The translations under genes were made by a program, and so were the position numbers. Shown here one piece after another: positions 35,218 through 43,660 of a DNA stretch of 64,000 nt. Source of the stretch: Candidatus Thorarchaeota archaeon (lineage in GTDB: Archaea > Asgardarchaeota > Thorarchaeia > Thorarchaeales > Thorarchaeaceae); NCBI GenBank assembly GCA_016839345.1, contig JAEOUL010000163.1, positions 12,638-76,637 on the forward strand. Reading direction: 5' to 3'. Numbering within the stretch: position 1 is the stretch's first letter; every line of letters starts with the position of its first letter. Under the pieces are notes generated by a model that had not been told where the DNA came from, ran no database searches, and was given only the letters and a program-made list of their open reading frames with translations.

Positions 35218-35277
35218 TTTATATGTAGACATCTACATAGAATTATGTAGAGCTCTACATATGTAGGTGTCGACATA
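35218..35277 (+). promoter_or_regulatory. Three PadR-type operators and TATA box before the second padR gene
   Basis: Three 18-bp sites: 35222-35239 (TATGTAGA-CA-TCTACATA, perfect), 35244-35261 (TATGTAGA-GC-TCTACATA, a perfect palindrome) and 35260-35277 (TATGTAGG-TG-TCGACATA, imperfect, running into the ATG). A TATA-like TTTATATG (35218-35225) overlaps the first site, so all lie across the promoter and transcription start. The consensus also fits 2041-2058, before the other PadR gene. Confidence 0.85.
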
Positions 35278-35837
35278 TGACATTCAGTAGTATGGGTAGA
35301 AGAAGACCACACAGAACAAGGCTTAGCCCGGTTCAGATCTTGATACTCGCAATTCTGAAGCAAGAACCGGCTCATGGATATGTTATCCTTCTGAAGCTGG
35401 AAGAACAGCTTGGAGCAAGGAAGGTCAAGAGTGGTACAATCTATCCTGCACTCCATCGACTTGTAGAAAAAGGATTCATCCTCGGGAAACATGTTCCACA
35501 GGAAGAAGGTCCTGACACAGTTGAGTATCAACTCACACCAGAAGGACGCAAAATTCTCTCTATTGCACTTCAAAATCTTGATGCAGAATGGAGCGTTCAA
35601 GATAAGATCTGGCGTTTTCTTGGTTCCTCTGCAGGTGAGAGGGCGGCTGCGCCTCTATTGGACTGGACCGTTCGTGAACGTAGCCCAATTGGATTTGCAG
35701 CCATGAAACACAGATGTAAATCTGGTAAGTGTTCTGAAAAGCATATCAAGTTCCTAAAACAATATCGTTCATACTTGAAACACGAACTTGAATGGGTCAA
35801 TCGGCGTCTAGATGAAATGAAGAGCTCTGAAGAGTAG
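35277..35837 (+). CDS. PadR-family transcriptional regulator, second copy
   Basis: A 186-residue protein. Its winged helix (LSPVQILILAILKQEPAHGYVILLKLEEQLGARKVKSGTIYPALHRLVEKGFI, then YQLTPEGRKI) has every PadR hallmark. The remaining 100 residues are helical, with a basic, His/Cys-containing stretch (KHRCKSGKCSEKH). The ATG at 35277 abuts the third operator; ATG 35292 is an alternative. Autorepression through the three palindromes is likely. The next gene encodes a 69-residue His/Cys-rich protein and is probably cotranscribed. The inducer is unknown, though the neighbour hints at metals. Confidence 0.9.
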   Translation: MTFSSMGRRRPHRTRLSPVQILILAILKQEPAHGYVILLKLEEQLGARKVKSGTIYPALHRLVEKGFILGKHVPQEEGPDTVEYQLTPEGRKILSIALQNLDAEWSVQDKIWRFLGSSAGERAAAPLLDWTVRERSPIGFAAMKHRCKSGKCSEKHIKFLKQYRSYLKHELEWVNRRLDEMKSSEE

Positions 35838-35858
35838 GAAGGAGGTGAATAGGTAGGG

Positions 35859-36068
35859 ATGTGTGGTGAACACAGAGGCCATGGATACGGTCATTATTTC
35901 ATGGGACCACGGTTTCATAATACGTGTTGTTCTCCAGAACACGCTGATATTAGCAAAGAAACCAAGATGAAATACCTGGAAGCAATGAAATCCAAGCTCG
36001 AGGATCGAATCAAACACATAGACCAAAAGATCGATGAGATTCAGAAAGGAGATGCTCAAGAAGCATAA
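35859..36068 (+). CDS. Small His/Cys-rich protein with C-terminal coiled coil
   Basis: A 69-residue protein. The first half contains six His, three Cys and several Gly (MCGEHRGHGYGHYF, then HNTCCSPEH), and the second half is an amphipathic helix (KYLEAMKSKLEDRIKHIDQKIDEIQ). The layout resembles small DUF5320-type proteins, though I cannot confirm membership. An AAGGAGGTGAA Shine-Dalgarno sequence (35839-35849) sits 9 bases before the ATG, unusually strong for this window. It follows the PadR gene by 21 bases. Metal or haem binding is likely from composition only. Confidence 0.7.
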   Translation: MCGEHRGHGYGHYFMGPRFHNTCCSPEHADISKETKMKYLEAMKSKLEDRIKHIDQKIDEIQKGDAQEA

Positions 36069-36147
36069 TTCTCAGTTCTGACTAGATTAAACTAGCGACG
36101 TCGCAACTCTTTATTTTTGGTCAGCTCTGTGTGCCATAATATTACGA

Positions 36148-36191
36148 AACCGATATCGGTTGTGCATGTTCAATGCACAAACGTTATATAG
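36148..36191 (+). promoter_or_regulatory. Two overlapping dyads plus TATA box upstream of the TlpA-CcdA operon
   Basis: 36148-36161 is a perfect 14-bp palindrome (AACCGATATCGGTT). 36160-36180 is a second dyad, TTGTGCAT-GTTCA-ATGCACAA. The TATA-like TTATATAG follows at 36184-36191. The first gene starts at 36244, giving a leader of about 25-30 bases. Two nested sites directly upstream of the TATA box are the place where archaeal activators or repressors bind. The cognate regulator is not obvious. Confidence 0.65.
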
Positions 36192-36243
36192 TGGAAAAAA
36201 GCAGTCAGTGTAATATTGACCTGGAAGCCAGAGGACATCACAG

Positions 36244-36813
36244 ATGGAACCAGAAAAGTTAGCAATTGTTGGAGTGACATTGACCATCGTGACTCTAGGC
36301 CTGCTAATTGGAGTATCTTTTCTAACATTCCCTGCAGGTGATGGAGCTGAAGATGATCCACTCACACGATACACACTTAATCGAGATCTACTTGATTTAG
36401 GACTCGAAGCTCCATCTGATTGGACTTTTGAAATGTCCGACGGAACAACATTGGTTTTGAACGACCTACGAGGTCAAATTGTGCTTATTGATTTGATGGC
36501 AACATGGTGTTCCACCTGCGTATTGCAGAATTCTATCCTGGAATCAGTACATGAGAATCTAGCAGGCACAGCTGTAGTCATCTCTCTGTCTGTTGACGAT
36601 ACGGAAACAACACAACTGTTGGCAAAATACAAATCCGATAATGGACTTCCTTGGGACCACGGTTTGGATTCTGGGGACTCATTTGATAGCTATTTCAATA
36701 TAGTATCAATCCCAACATTGGTTCTTATTGATGCAGACGGAATATTCAGATATCAGCATGTTGGCGTCTGGAGTGAGGCTAGTATCACAAGCATAATTGC
36801 ATCCATTCTCTAA
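36244..36813 (+). CDS. TlpA-like membrane-anchored thioredoxin
   Basis: A 189-residue protein. One N-terminal membrane helix (about 8-28) leaves a thioredoxin-fold domain outside the cell. The active site is Cys89-Ser-Thr-Cys92 (ATWCSTC), and the cis-proline loop is SIPTLVLID. The domain has the TlpA/AhpC-TSA layout (LNDLRGQIVLIDLMATWC). Such proteins reduce or rearrange disulfides of exported proteins, and receive electrons through CcdA, which is encoded next. The pair is led by a promoter with two inverted repeats. Confidence 0.9.
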   Translation: MEPEKLAIVGVTLTIVTLGLLIGVSFLTFPAGDGAEDDPLTRYTLNRDLLDLGLEAPSDWTFEMSDGTTLVLNDLRGQIVLIDLMATWCSTCVLQNSILESVHENLAGTAVVISLSVDDTETTQLLAKYKSDNGLPWDHGLDSGDSFDSYFNIVSIPTLVLIDADGIFRYQHVGVWSEASITSIIASIL

Positions 36814-36828
36814 TAGGAGCTGTGTGGG

Positions 36829-37527
36829 TTGCAGGGATTAATTGAGCTTGGACTTCTACTTGCAAAAATAGTAGGAGTGTTTGGATCTGGACTTTACATT
36901 GCAATGTCTCCATGTCTATTCCCTCTTCTTCCGCTCTTCCTGTTGAATGGTCTGAAGTCAGCAGATAGTCGAAAACGGAGTGTTCTTGTGACTGCAGTAC
37001 TTGTTGCTGGTATCCTCAGCTCATTGGCTCTCTTTCTCTCTATTGCTTGGGTAATTGGAGGATTATTGATCGACTATTACATTAGGATACAAGCTGTCTT
37101 GGGTCTCATCATAATATTCTTGGGTATAGTGACGATGTCAACTACCTTGAAGAATAAACTTGGAATGTCAAGTCTGAATCTGAAATCTCCACCTTCCGCA
37201 CCATCCAACTTGATGAGTGTGTATCTTGTGGGTCTAGGCTATTCTCTTCTTGCTGCCCCTTGCTCAGGTTCCGCAATATTCGGAGTCATTACACTCTTTG
37301 GCACAGAAACAGGTGTTTTGGTTCCATTCTTCTTGTTTATTGTATTGGCAATTGCAGTTTCAATTCCTTATTTTGCAATTTCTGTGGTTACTGGTGAAGC
37401 GAGGATGCGAATGGCGATGTCGATCAGCACTCATGCGCGAAGTGTGGAAATTATTGCTGGTCTTATTCTCATTGTTATTGGTCTTCTATTGTTTTCGCAA
37501 ATCTTTGGGGTTAGACTAAATCTATAG
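36829..37527 (+). CDS. ccdA: CcdA/DsbD-type transmembrane electron carrier
   Basis: A 232-residue integral membrane protein with six helices. The two redox Cys are in the expected places: Cys29 in MSPCLFPLLP (helix 1) and Cys145 in AAPCSGSAI (helix 4). The family moves electrons from cytoplasmic thioredoxin to extracellular thioredoxin-like partners; the partner here is the TlpA-like protein 15 bases upstream. The start is TTG 36829. Unlike full DsbD, it has no soluble extracellular domains, hence the separate gene. Confidence 0.92.
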   Translation: MQGLIELGLLLAKIVGVFGSGLYIAMSPCLFPLLPLFLLNGLKSADSRKRSVLVTAVLVAGILSSLALFLSIAWVIGGLLIDYYIRIQAVLGLIIIFLGIVTMSTTLKNKLGMSSLNLKSPPSAPSNLMSVYLVGLGYSLLAAPCSGSAIFGVITLFGTETGVLVPFFLFIVLAIAVSIPYFAISVVTGEARMRMAMSISTHARSVEIIAGLILIVIGLLLFSQIFGVRLNL

Positions 37528-37574
37528 TTAGCACAGTGAAAAAATGTAAAACCTAGTTCTCCATTCGTTTTTTC

Positions 37575-39422
37575 ATGCAGCCCACCAAGAGAATTGAATT
37601 GGATGCATTAATGACAATTCCACAGGTTTCATTCTGGAAAGTGTCTCCTAACAAGAGGTACATTTCAATAGTGGTGAACAGAATTCATGAGAATTCTGAT
37701 GTATTCCTGAAAACTACCTACAGCGCGGGTGAACTTGTTCCTCTGACAAAAACACCTGAAACTACTTTCGTTGAGGATTGGGCTCCTGATTCCAAATCAA
37801 TTTTAATATCCGAAGATAAAGCTGGTAATGAGCGTATAACGCTCTATAGAGTATTCCTTGACTGTCCTCAAGAAATGAATCCCGTCACTCAACAAGAACC
37901 TAATTATTATTTGTATGGAGGTCAGTTCGGACCAAGAGGGGACTACATAGCTTACGCAATGAACTACGATATTGACACAAAAAGAGAAACTGAAACATTT
38001 CGAATAATTGTGCAGGACTTGGAAACCAGTGATAGGCTAGTTGTTGCACGACCTGACAGACCCACAGATCCTAAGCTAGAAATCGATCCCAACAATAGGT
38101 TTATTCTTTACAAAAGAGCTGATGAACACCCATCCGGTTCACAATGGTGGATTGTGTCTATTGACGGCGATGAAGATCGTGAAATCTTGAATTTTGGTTC
38201 TAAAGCTAAGATCAATGCTGCTTGGACATATGATGGAAGAGTCTTGTTTGACACTGACACGCTCGATGGAGTGCGTCATAATTCGGTTGGAATTGGATTC
38301 TACGATATTGGATCCAATGAAATAGATTGGCTTTCAAAACCAACTGAAGGTGGGACATATGACTCTTCAATTGTGCCTGAACATTCGCATCATATCATGG
38401 TATGCGAAGATATTGAAGCCAGAACAAGACCGTACATCTATGACCTCAAGACAGATGTCCTAGCAAATGCAACTTCAACAAGAGGAAATTTAAGGCCCAT
38501 CACAAACCTTGAAGGAGAAGAATGGCTCGGAGTCTACTACAGTTCCACAAGTCCTCATAATATTGTTAGATTCAATCTCAATTCACTAGACCCTGATTCC
38601 TTCACGTATCTCACTGACTTCTTGAGTTATAGTAGGGTGAAAAAGGAGGACTTGACTCCTGCTGAGGATTTCAGGTGGATTTCTGCTGACAATACTATGA
38701 TTCATGGTTGGCTATACAAATCTGCTGATCCAAATGGAAAAGCTATAATCTTCATTCATGGAGGTCCAACAGCTCATTCTGAAGATGCTCTTAACCCACA
38801 GATTCAATATTTTTGTTCTTTGGGTTATAACATTCTCGATCCCAACTATAGAGGCTCAACAGGTTATGGCGTCAATTTTCGAGAACTGATCAAGAAAGAT
38901 GGATGGGGCGGGTTGGACAAAGAGGATGTCAGAACTGGAATAGAGACACTAATTGAGAAAGGGATTGCAATACCTCACAAGGTCGGAATATTCGGTACAA
39001 GTTATGGTGGCTATATGAGCTGGAACGCCATAACGCATTTCCCTACAAAAGTTGTCGCTGCTGCAGCTCCCATTTGTGGAATGACTGATCTAGTTGTTGA
39101 TTATGAAACCACAAGACCCGATTTGAGACCCTACTCTGAGGAGATGCTTGGTGGTTCACCATCTCAAGTTCCTGACAGATACAAAGAGAGGTCTCCAATC
39201 AACTATGTTCAGAATATTCAAGGAAAACTATTGATTATTCAGGGTCTAAGAGATCCTAATGTTACAAAAACTAATGTTGCTGAAGTGGAGAAAAGACTGG
39301 AAAAACACGGAATTCATTATGAAAAGATGGTTTTCGAAGATGAAGGTCATGGAATAAAACGTGAGAAAAATGTTAAAGCTCTAATCAAACGATTGACAGA
39401 GTTTTTTGATAAGTCGCTTTGA
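37575..39422 (+). CDS. S9-family serine peptidase (acylaminoacyl-peptidase/prolyl oligopeptidase type)
   Basis: A 615-residue soluble enzyme with a seven-bladed propeller (about 1-350, many WD-like strands) gating an alpha/beta-hydrolase domain. The catalytic triad can be read as Ser476 (GTSYGGY), Asp560 (GLRDPNV) and His592 (DEGHGI). The oxyanion strand is IFIHGGPTAHS, and NYRGSTGYG is a family signature. It removes acylated residues or cuts small peptides. There is no signal peptide, so it is intracellular. It is convergent with cofE with a 7-base gap. Confidence 0.93.
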   Translation: MQPTKRIELDALMTIPQVSFWKVSPNKRYISIVVNRIHENSDVFLKTTYSAGELVPLTKTPETTFVEDWAPDSKSILISEDKAGNERITLYRVFLDCPQEMNPVTQQEPNYYLYGGQFGPRGDYIAYAMNYDIDTKRETETFRIIVQDLETSDRLVVARPDRPTDPKLEIDPNNRFILYKRADEHPSGSQWWIVSIDGDEDREILNFGSKAKINAAWTYDGRVLFDTDTLDGVRHNSVGIGFYDIGSNEIDWLSKPTEGGTYDSSIVPEHSHHIMVCEDIEARTRPYIYDLKTDVLANATSTRGNLRPITNLEGEEWLGVYYSSTSPHNIVRFNLNSLDPDSFTYLTDFLSYSRVKKEDLTPAEDFRWISADNTMIHGWLYKSADPNGKAIIFIHGGPTAHSEDALNPQIQYFCSLGYNILDPNYRGSTGYGVNFRELIKKDGWGGLDKEDVRTGIETLIEKGIAIPHKVGIFGTSYGGYMSWNAITHFPTKVVAAAAPICGMTDLVVDYETTRPDLRPYSEEMLGGSPSQVPDRYKERSPINYVQNIQGKLLIIQGLRDPNVTKTNVAEVEKRLEKHGIHYEKMVFEDEGHGIKREKNVKALIKRLTEFFDKSL

Positions 39423-39429
39423 CAAGCTA

Positions 39430-40185
39430 CTATCTGAAGAGATTCTCTGAATCTTCTCGAAGGATATGACTTGCACACTCTTCGCTGAACATAAAATTGA
39501 TTCCTCGGGCAATGACAATTGGTATACCCTCTCCTGCTTGACCCATCAAGAGTTCAGCAGCTGATGCAACTTGGTCTGCCAAACATACTAGAGACCCCTG
39601 GAGTTTATGACCGTAGAGATCCTCTTTGCCTACATTGTAAATGAATGGTGACATACCAGCAACTCCAATAGCTAGATTCACTGCTCCCTTCCTCCAAGGT
39701 CGGCCTTGAGTATCAGTTATTATGACTGGGATATTGAAACCCATACGTTCAGAGAGTACCTTGTTGATTTGCTGCGCAGAAGCATCAGGATCATCAGGTA
39801 ATGCGATGAGTGTGTGTGGAGGTGCATTACTCTCATCCACTCCAGAGAAGTCAGTGATAATACCGTGTTGGGTTCTGGTAATCAACACAGGTCTTTCTCT
39901 CAAGACCTCACGTGCTTCTCTAAGCGCTATTTCAACTCTCTCTGCTGTTTGACTAAGTTCTTCAGATATTTCTCTGGCTTTGCCAGATATTTCTACTTCC
40001 TCTAAATGGTACAACTTTCCTTCTGCAATGGAAACAATGGAATGAGTGACAACAACGATATCTCCTGGGAAAAGGTCAACTGATTTTTCCTTTAGACTCA
40101 TCAGTATAAGTTCTGAAATATTATCTCCAAAACGGACTAATGGAAATCCAATGATTGGGATTAACTCAATACTGTCGTCGTTCAT
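39430..40185 (-). CDS. cofE: Coenzyme F420-0:L-glutamate ligase
   Basis: A 251-residue protein matching the archaeal CofE fold: N-terminal strand with LIPIIGFPLVRFGDNI, DIVVVTHSIVSIAEG, ITRTQHGIITDFSGVDESN (the GTP/metal site), VIITDTQGRPWRKGAVNLAIGVAG and GSLVCLADQVASAAELLMGQ. It adds glutamates to F420-0 with GTP, finishing coenzyme F420. The start of this gene overlaps the stop of the upstream ECF-like membrane protein by 20 bases, so the two are translated together. Other F420 genes (cofC, cofD, cofGH) are not in the window. Confidence 0.95.
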   Translation of the reverse strand: MNDDSIELIPIIGFPLVRFGDNISELILMSLKEKSVDLFPGDIVVVTHSIVSIAEGKLYHLEEVEISGKAREISEELSQTAERVEIALREAREVLRERPVLITRTQHGIITDFSGVDESNAPPHTLIALPDDPDASAQQINKVLSERMGFNIPVIITDTQGRPWRKGAVNLAIGVAGMSPFIYNVGKEDLYGHKLQGSLVCLADQVASAAELLMGQAGEGIPIVIARGINFMFSEECASHILREDSENLFR

Positions 40186-40813
40186 CTGAACTTGTTTCTA
40201 GCTCTTCTTCTGATATTTCTTCGTACTTGTCGAATTTCGTAGATCTATATTTTCCGAGTCCAGCTTGAATCGCTAGACTTTCTGGTATCATCCTATACAA
40301 AATAATGCCGCCAAGTACATTGATTATTGCTTGTAAAATGTTCCAAGGTATATAGGCTATTGACGCAACAATTGCTGTTTCAAAGGACATATACCCGAAG
40401 AAGGTAAACAATATAATGTTTCCAAAGTACATTCCAATCGCACGAAATGCAGATGCTGAAATCAGATATACTCCTGCAGTCCATTTCCAATCAATATCGC
40501 GGTTCCTCATCAGTAGTTTTGCGACAATCAATCCCAACAAGGTTAGTATCTCAGAGAGTCCCTTGAACGCTGCTCCATTGAAATTTCTGTAACCTATAAA
40601 GACCCACATGACACCTACAGAGAGAAATGAGTATGCCATTCCAAGCCCCTGAAAGATAATCATTATCGGAATGCCAGTCCAATCAATAGTAAAACCTGGT
40701 ACAGGTGTGTAAAAATCAGTCAAACCTGGAATTGGAAATATCTCAAGAGCTATGATAATTGACGTAAAAATGGCAAATAACGCAACACTCTTTGAGTCTG
40801 TTCTAATCTCCAA
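40166..40813 (-). CDS. ECF transporter S-component-like membrane protein
   Basis: A 215-residue protein with about six membrane helices. The layout resembles ECF S components: a first helix with ALFAIFTSIIIALEIFPIPG, a second loop leading to a Gly-rich helix, and VASIAYIPWNILQAIINVLGGIILYRMIP at the end. The last 30 residues are cytoplasmic and acidic. It overlaps cofE, so an imported flavin or a deazaflavin precursor is a fair guess, not shown by sequence. No ECF ATPases are nearby. The start is TTG 40813. Confidence 0.65.
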   Translation of the reverse strand: MEIRTDSKSVALFAIFTSIIIALEIFPIPGLTDFYTPVPGFTIDWTGIPIMIIFQGLGMAYSFLSVGVMWVFIGYRNFNGAAFKGLSEILTLLGLIVAKLLMRNRDIDWKWTAGVYLISASAFRAIGMYFGNIILFTFFGYMSFETAIVASIAYIPWNILQAIINVLGGIILYRMIPESLAIQAGLGKYRSTKFDKYEEISEEELETSSDERRQY

Positions 40814-41223
40814 TCTTTCTAATCTCCTTACGTACTCTCATTATAAGGCTGATTTTGTGCTCTACACTACTGGAATAAAAGGTAATTGCAAATGTTGTAA
40901 ATGTGAGAATTGTAAAAAGAGTAGAGTCCCCCTTCATCAGAAAGGGGATATTAGCAATCAAAAACTACTTGTGTTTGTGATGGATCTTCATAGAGTGTTT
41001 TTTCATCTCCTCTTGAAATCCAAGACTTTTACCAGAGTTTACACTCGAATTTATCTAATTGTTCATCTATATCAAAAATATTAACTATAGTTAAAAGAAG
41101 ATTATTAATATTTCTGTAATTGCTAATAAACTCCTATCGAATTTTCGAAAAATGATGTTGCGTTTGAACGAAATGAGTTCATAAAAGATTGAAAACAAGA
41201 AGATTAAGAGGTGAGAATGCGCT
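40814..41223. other. 410-base AT-rich intergenic region
   Basis: The region separates the ECF-like gene (minus) from the secreted-protein gene (plus). It holds a 14-bp palindrome (TTAACTATAGTTAA, 41081-41094), a TATA-like CATAAAAG near 41181, and a GAGGTGAG ribosome-binding site around 41211-41218 before the ATG at 41224. An open plus-strand frame (about 40857-41084) encodes a CxCCxCxxC run at 40887-40913, but has no initiation signal. No RNA gene is apparent. Confidence 0.6.
41081..41094. promoter_or_regulatory. 14-bp palindrome upstream of the secreted-protein gene
   Basis: TTAACTATAGTTAA is a perfect palindrome 130 bases upstream of the start codon at 41224. It is AT-rich, so chance cannot be excluded. 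Confidence 0.3.
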
Positions 41224-43533
41224 ATGACGCACGCTCCAAGGAAGATGATATTAGGGATAGTAATCTCATTGGCTTTCCTATTCGGAACAATTGCTGCCCC
41301 TGTATCAGCTCTTCAGACAAATATAGTAATTGAAAAATTCAATCAAGGTTATAGATCAGGTACAAATAATCACACCTACGTGTATGTTGAACCTGATCCC
41401 TTGAGTTTTATTTCGAAAAGTTATCTTCATGCAAATGAGGATATGGATTACACTCGGTACAGATACAATAATGGAGGATGGACAACATCTGGCTCCATTA
41501 TCTCAGATGGAACTAACGCCCCATTCAATTGGCAGTGGTTCGGTACCCTCTCAGCTGGTCCCTTTGACAATGCTGCTACTCTTCCTGCATTCTATGACTT
41601 TGAAGCAGCAGATGGATCAGAGTTCGTATTGAACACCACACTTGAGTTAAGGACCTACTCCCTTGCACTTGGTCAGCATACATCTGTAATTGTTGATGCC
41701 GGTACCTATTATGTGGGGACATTGGGTCTAAGCGGTCAGGAATTCGTACATCTGACTGTTGATTCCAGACAAGATTTTGTCACATGGGAAGTTACTGTCC
41801 TTGACCCAGAAGGCAGACAATTGGCTATGTATTTTGGATTAGAGGGGGATATTTGGACAATTCCGTTTAAAGCATCCATAGCTGGAACTTACTACGTTCT
41901 AATTGCAGCTAATCCATCAATTGGGACATTTGCACTGTTCGACCTTCTACCCGTCGCTGTATCTCCGACACCAATTGCTCTCGGCGAAATAGTAACTGGA
42001 GAGTTGCAAGCTGCAGAAATAATAGTTGACCCAGAATCAGGAAGCTGGGTGTTTGAGGAAAAAGCTCCAACAGCACGTACTTATAGTGTCACTTGTCCCG
42101 ATGATGTTGGTTCATTGACCTACGCATTCAACTATGGTGGGTTATTTGACACTATGGAAGAGTATATACTGTTCACAAGTGATGCCTTTGGTTACAGTAT
42201 TGATGGCGGGTATCGCTACAGTGGGAGTGCAACTCACCCTACAACTGGAGAATACTTCTATCGGGATGGTCCCTACTATGTCACTGTCATTGGAGGGGAT
42301 AATACCGGGTACACACTGTACAACCGTGTAAACAGCTATGGTGATCTCCCTGTGAATCATGAGTTCCAATTTGAGAACTATTTGGGAGCCACAACTACAC
42401 ATGCCTACAGACTTGACATTAATGAAACATCAATCCTGCGAATGAACTCTACAGCAACTAGCGGTCTCAATGTATATTTAACTGGTGTCTATGAGAACGG
42501 TTACCGTGTTTCAAGGACTATATCATATGGTGCTAACATGCTATCATCTATTGAGTACTTCTTGCCTGAAGGAGAGTACTTCGTTGAAATGGAAGTAGCT
42601 GATGGTGTCAACGAATGGGCTGAATTCAATATCGGTCCTTTTGTTGAAGATACACGGACCACTATCGTCGATGTTGGTGGCTTCATTATGGACACAGAAA
42701 TCTTTCAGGTGTACAACATGACCATCTTCCTAAACAATGAGGACAACGTCACGGTAGCTCTGGATGTTACCTACTATGATGCAGCAGGCGATGATATATA
42801 CAGTGCTGGAATGCTTCTAGCAAATAGGTGGGATGGGTCTCAGATACTGCCACACCCAATCTACTGGAACAATGCAACTTTCACTTATCCCTATCAGGGT
42901 TGGGGTGAAGGTCCAGCATATGCTGGATTCTGTGTGTATCTTGTTGATAACAACACACAGGGTGCAACGAATGAATACACAGACTATCCTGTGGATCTCA
43001 CCATAGAATGGGTGAACACATTCAATGACTACTATGAAAGTATCGAAAACTTCGATGTTTCAACAGGAGCAGCACACACCAATATTACGCTACCATTACC
43101 TGGCGGCTTAGAGGAGTACCACGGAATCATGTTGAACACAACTCCAGGTACTTGGTACAATGTGTCTATAATGACTGGAGGTTTAAATGACTTGGACGTT
43201 GGTCTCTTCAGTTTCTACGATAGCAAGACTCACTATATTCCAGATGGTGACCTCATGGATACCTATATTGGCACTCTTTACGAGCATTCAATCCAGTTTG
43301 GAGCCATCTCGGACATGCTTCTATTGGACCTCGATGCTGATAGAGCTTCTGCTGAAGGTTTCATCTGGATCGAGATAACTCCGATGGAAACCAATCAGAT
43401 TGAGATCTTGCCAATTACTCCACTTGGTCCTGATATCATGAGCATATTGGGTAGTATAGCAATTCCCGCAATCATCGGTGTAGGAGTCATAGTTGTAGTC
43501 TACATTGTATACGTCAAGAAATTCAAGTCTTAG
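41224..43533 (+). CDS. Large secreted/membrane-anchored surface protein
   Basis: A 769-residue exported protein. A signal peptide (basic start, hydrophobic ILGIVISLAFLFGTIAA, AxA-type end PVSALQ) precedes a beta-rich body full of Tyr, Asn and Thr, with about fifteen N-x-S/T sites. The last 30 residues are a membrane helix (IAIPAIIGVGVIVVVYIVYV) and a short basic tail, so the protein is anchored in the membrane with its bulk outside. No catalytic motif is seen; I cannot name a family. A ribosome-binding site GAGGTGAG and a 410-base upstream region suggest it is well expressed, and a hairpin terminator follows. Confidence 0.8.
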   Translation: MTHAPRKMILGIVISLAFLFGTIAAPVSALQTNIVIEKFNQGYRSGTNNHTYVYVEPDPLSFISKSYLHANEDMDYTRYRYNNGGWTTSGSIISDGTNAPFNWQWFGTLSAGPFDNAATLPAFYDFEAADGSEFVLNTTLELRTYSLALGQHTSVIVDAGTYYVGTLGLSGQEFVHLTVDSRQDFVTWEVTVLDPEGRQLAMYFGLEGDIWTIPFKASIAGTYYVLIAANPSIGTFALFDLLPVAVSPTPIALGEIVTGELQAAEIIVDPESGSWVFEEKAPTARTYSVTCPDDVGSLTYAFNYGGLFDTMEEYILFTSDAFGYSIDGGYRYSGSATHPTTGEYFYRDGPYYVTVIGGDNTGYTLYNRVNSYGDLPVNHEFQFENYLGATTTHAYRLDINETSILRMNSTATSGLNVYLTGVYENGYRVSRTISYGANMLSSIEYFLPEGEYFVEMEVADGVNEWAEFNIGPFVEDTRTTIVDVGGFIMDTEIFQVYNMTIFLNNEDNVTVALDVTYYDAAGDDIYSAGMLLANRWDGSQILPHPIYWNNATFTYPYQGWGEGPAYAGFCVYLVDNNTQGATNEYTDYPVDLTIEWVNTFNDYYESIENFDVSTGAAHTNITLPLPGGLEEYHGIMLNTTPGTWYNVSIMTGGLNDLDVGLFSFYDSKTHYIPDGDLMDTYIGTLYEHSIQFGAISDMLLLDLDADRASAEGFIWIEITPMETNQIEILPITPLGPDIMSILGSIAIPAIIGVGVIVVVYIVYVKKFKS

Positions 43534-43542
43534 AAACAAATA

Positions 43543-43585
43543 TCGATCCGGTCTTGTACCGGGTCGACACCTTTTCTTTTTCCCT
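43543..43585 (+). terminator. Hairpin and T-rich terminator after the surface-protein gene
   Basis: TCGATCCGGT (43543-43552) pairs with ACCGGGTCGA (43558-43567) across a 5-base loop with one G-T pair. It is followed by CACCTTTTCTTTTTCCC, 10 bases after the stop codon at 43533. Confidence 0.7.
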
Positions 43586-43660
43586 AATTACATTCTAGTC
43601 AAACTCTCTTGCCCATTGATTCTTATCCGCTTGTTGCTTCTATCAGAACAGGGAGATTCA

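Noticed and set aside
40814..41223. Possible riboswitch or small RNA in the 410-base gap
   Set aside because: I could not see conserved stems or known aptamer motifs; only AT-rich sequence, one palindrome and a promoter.
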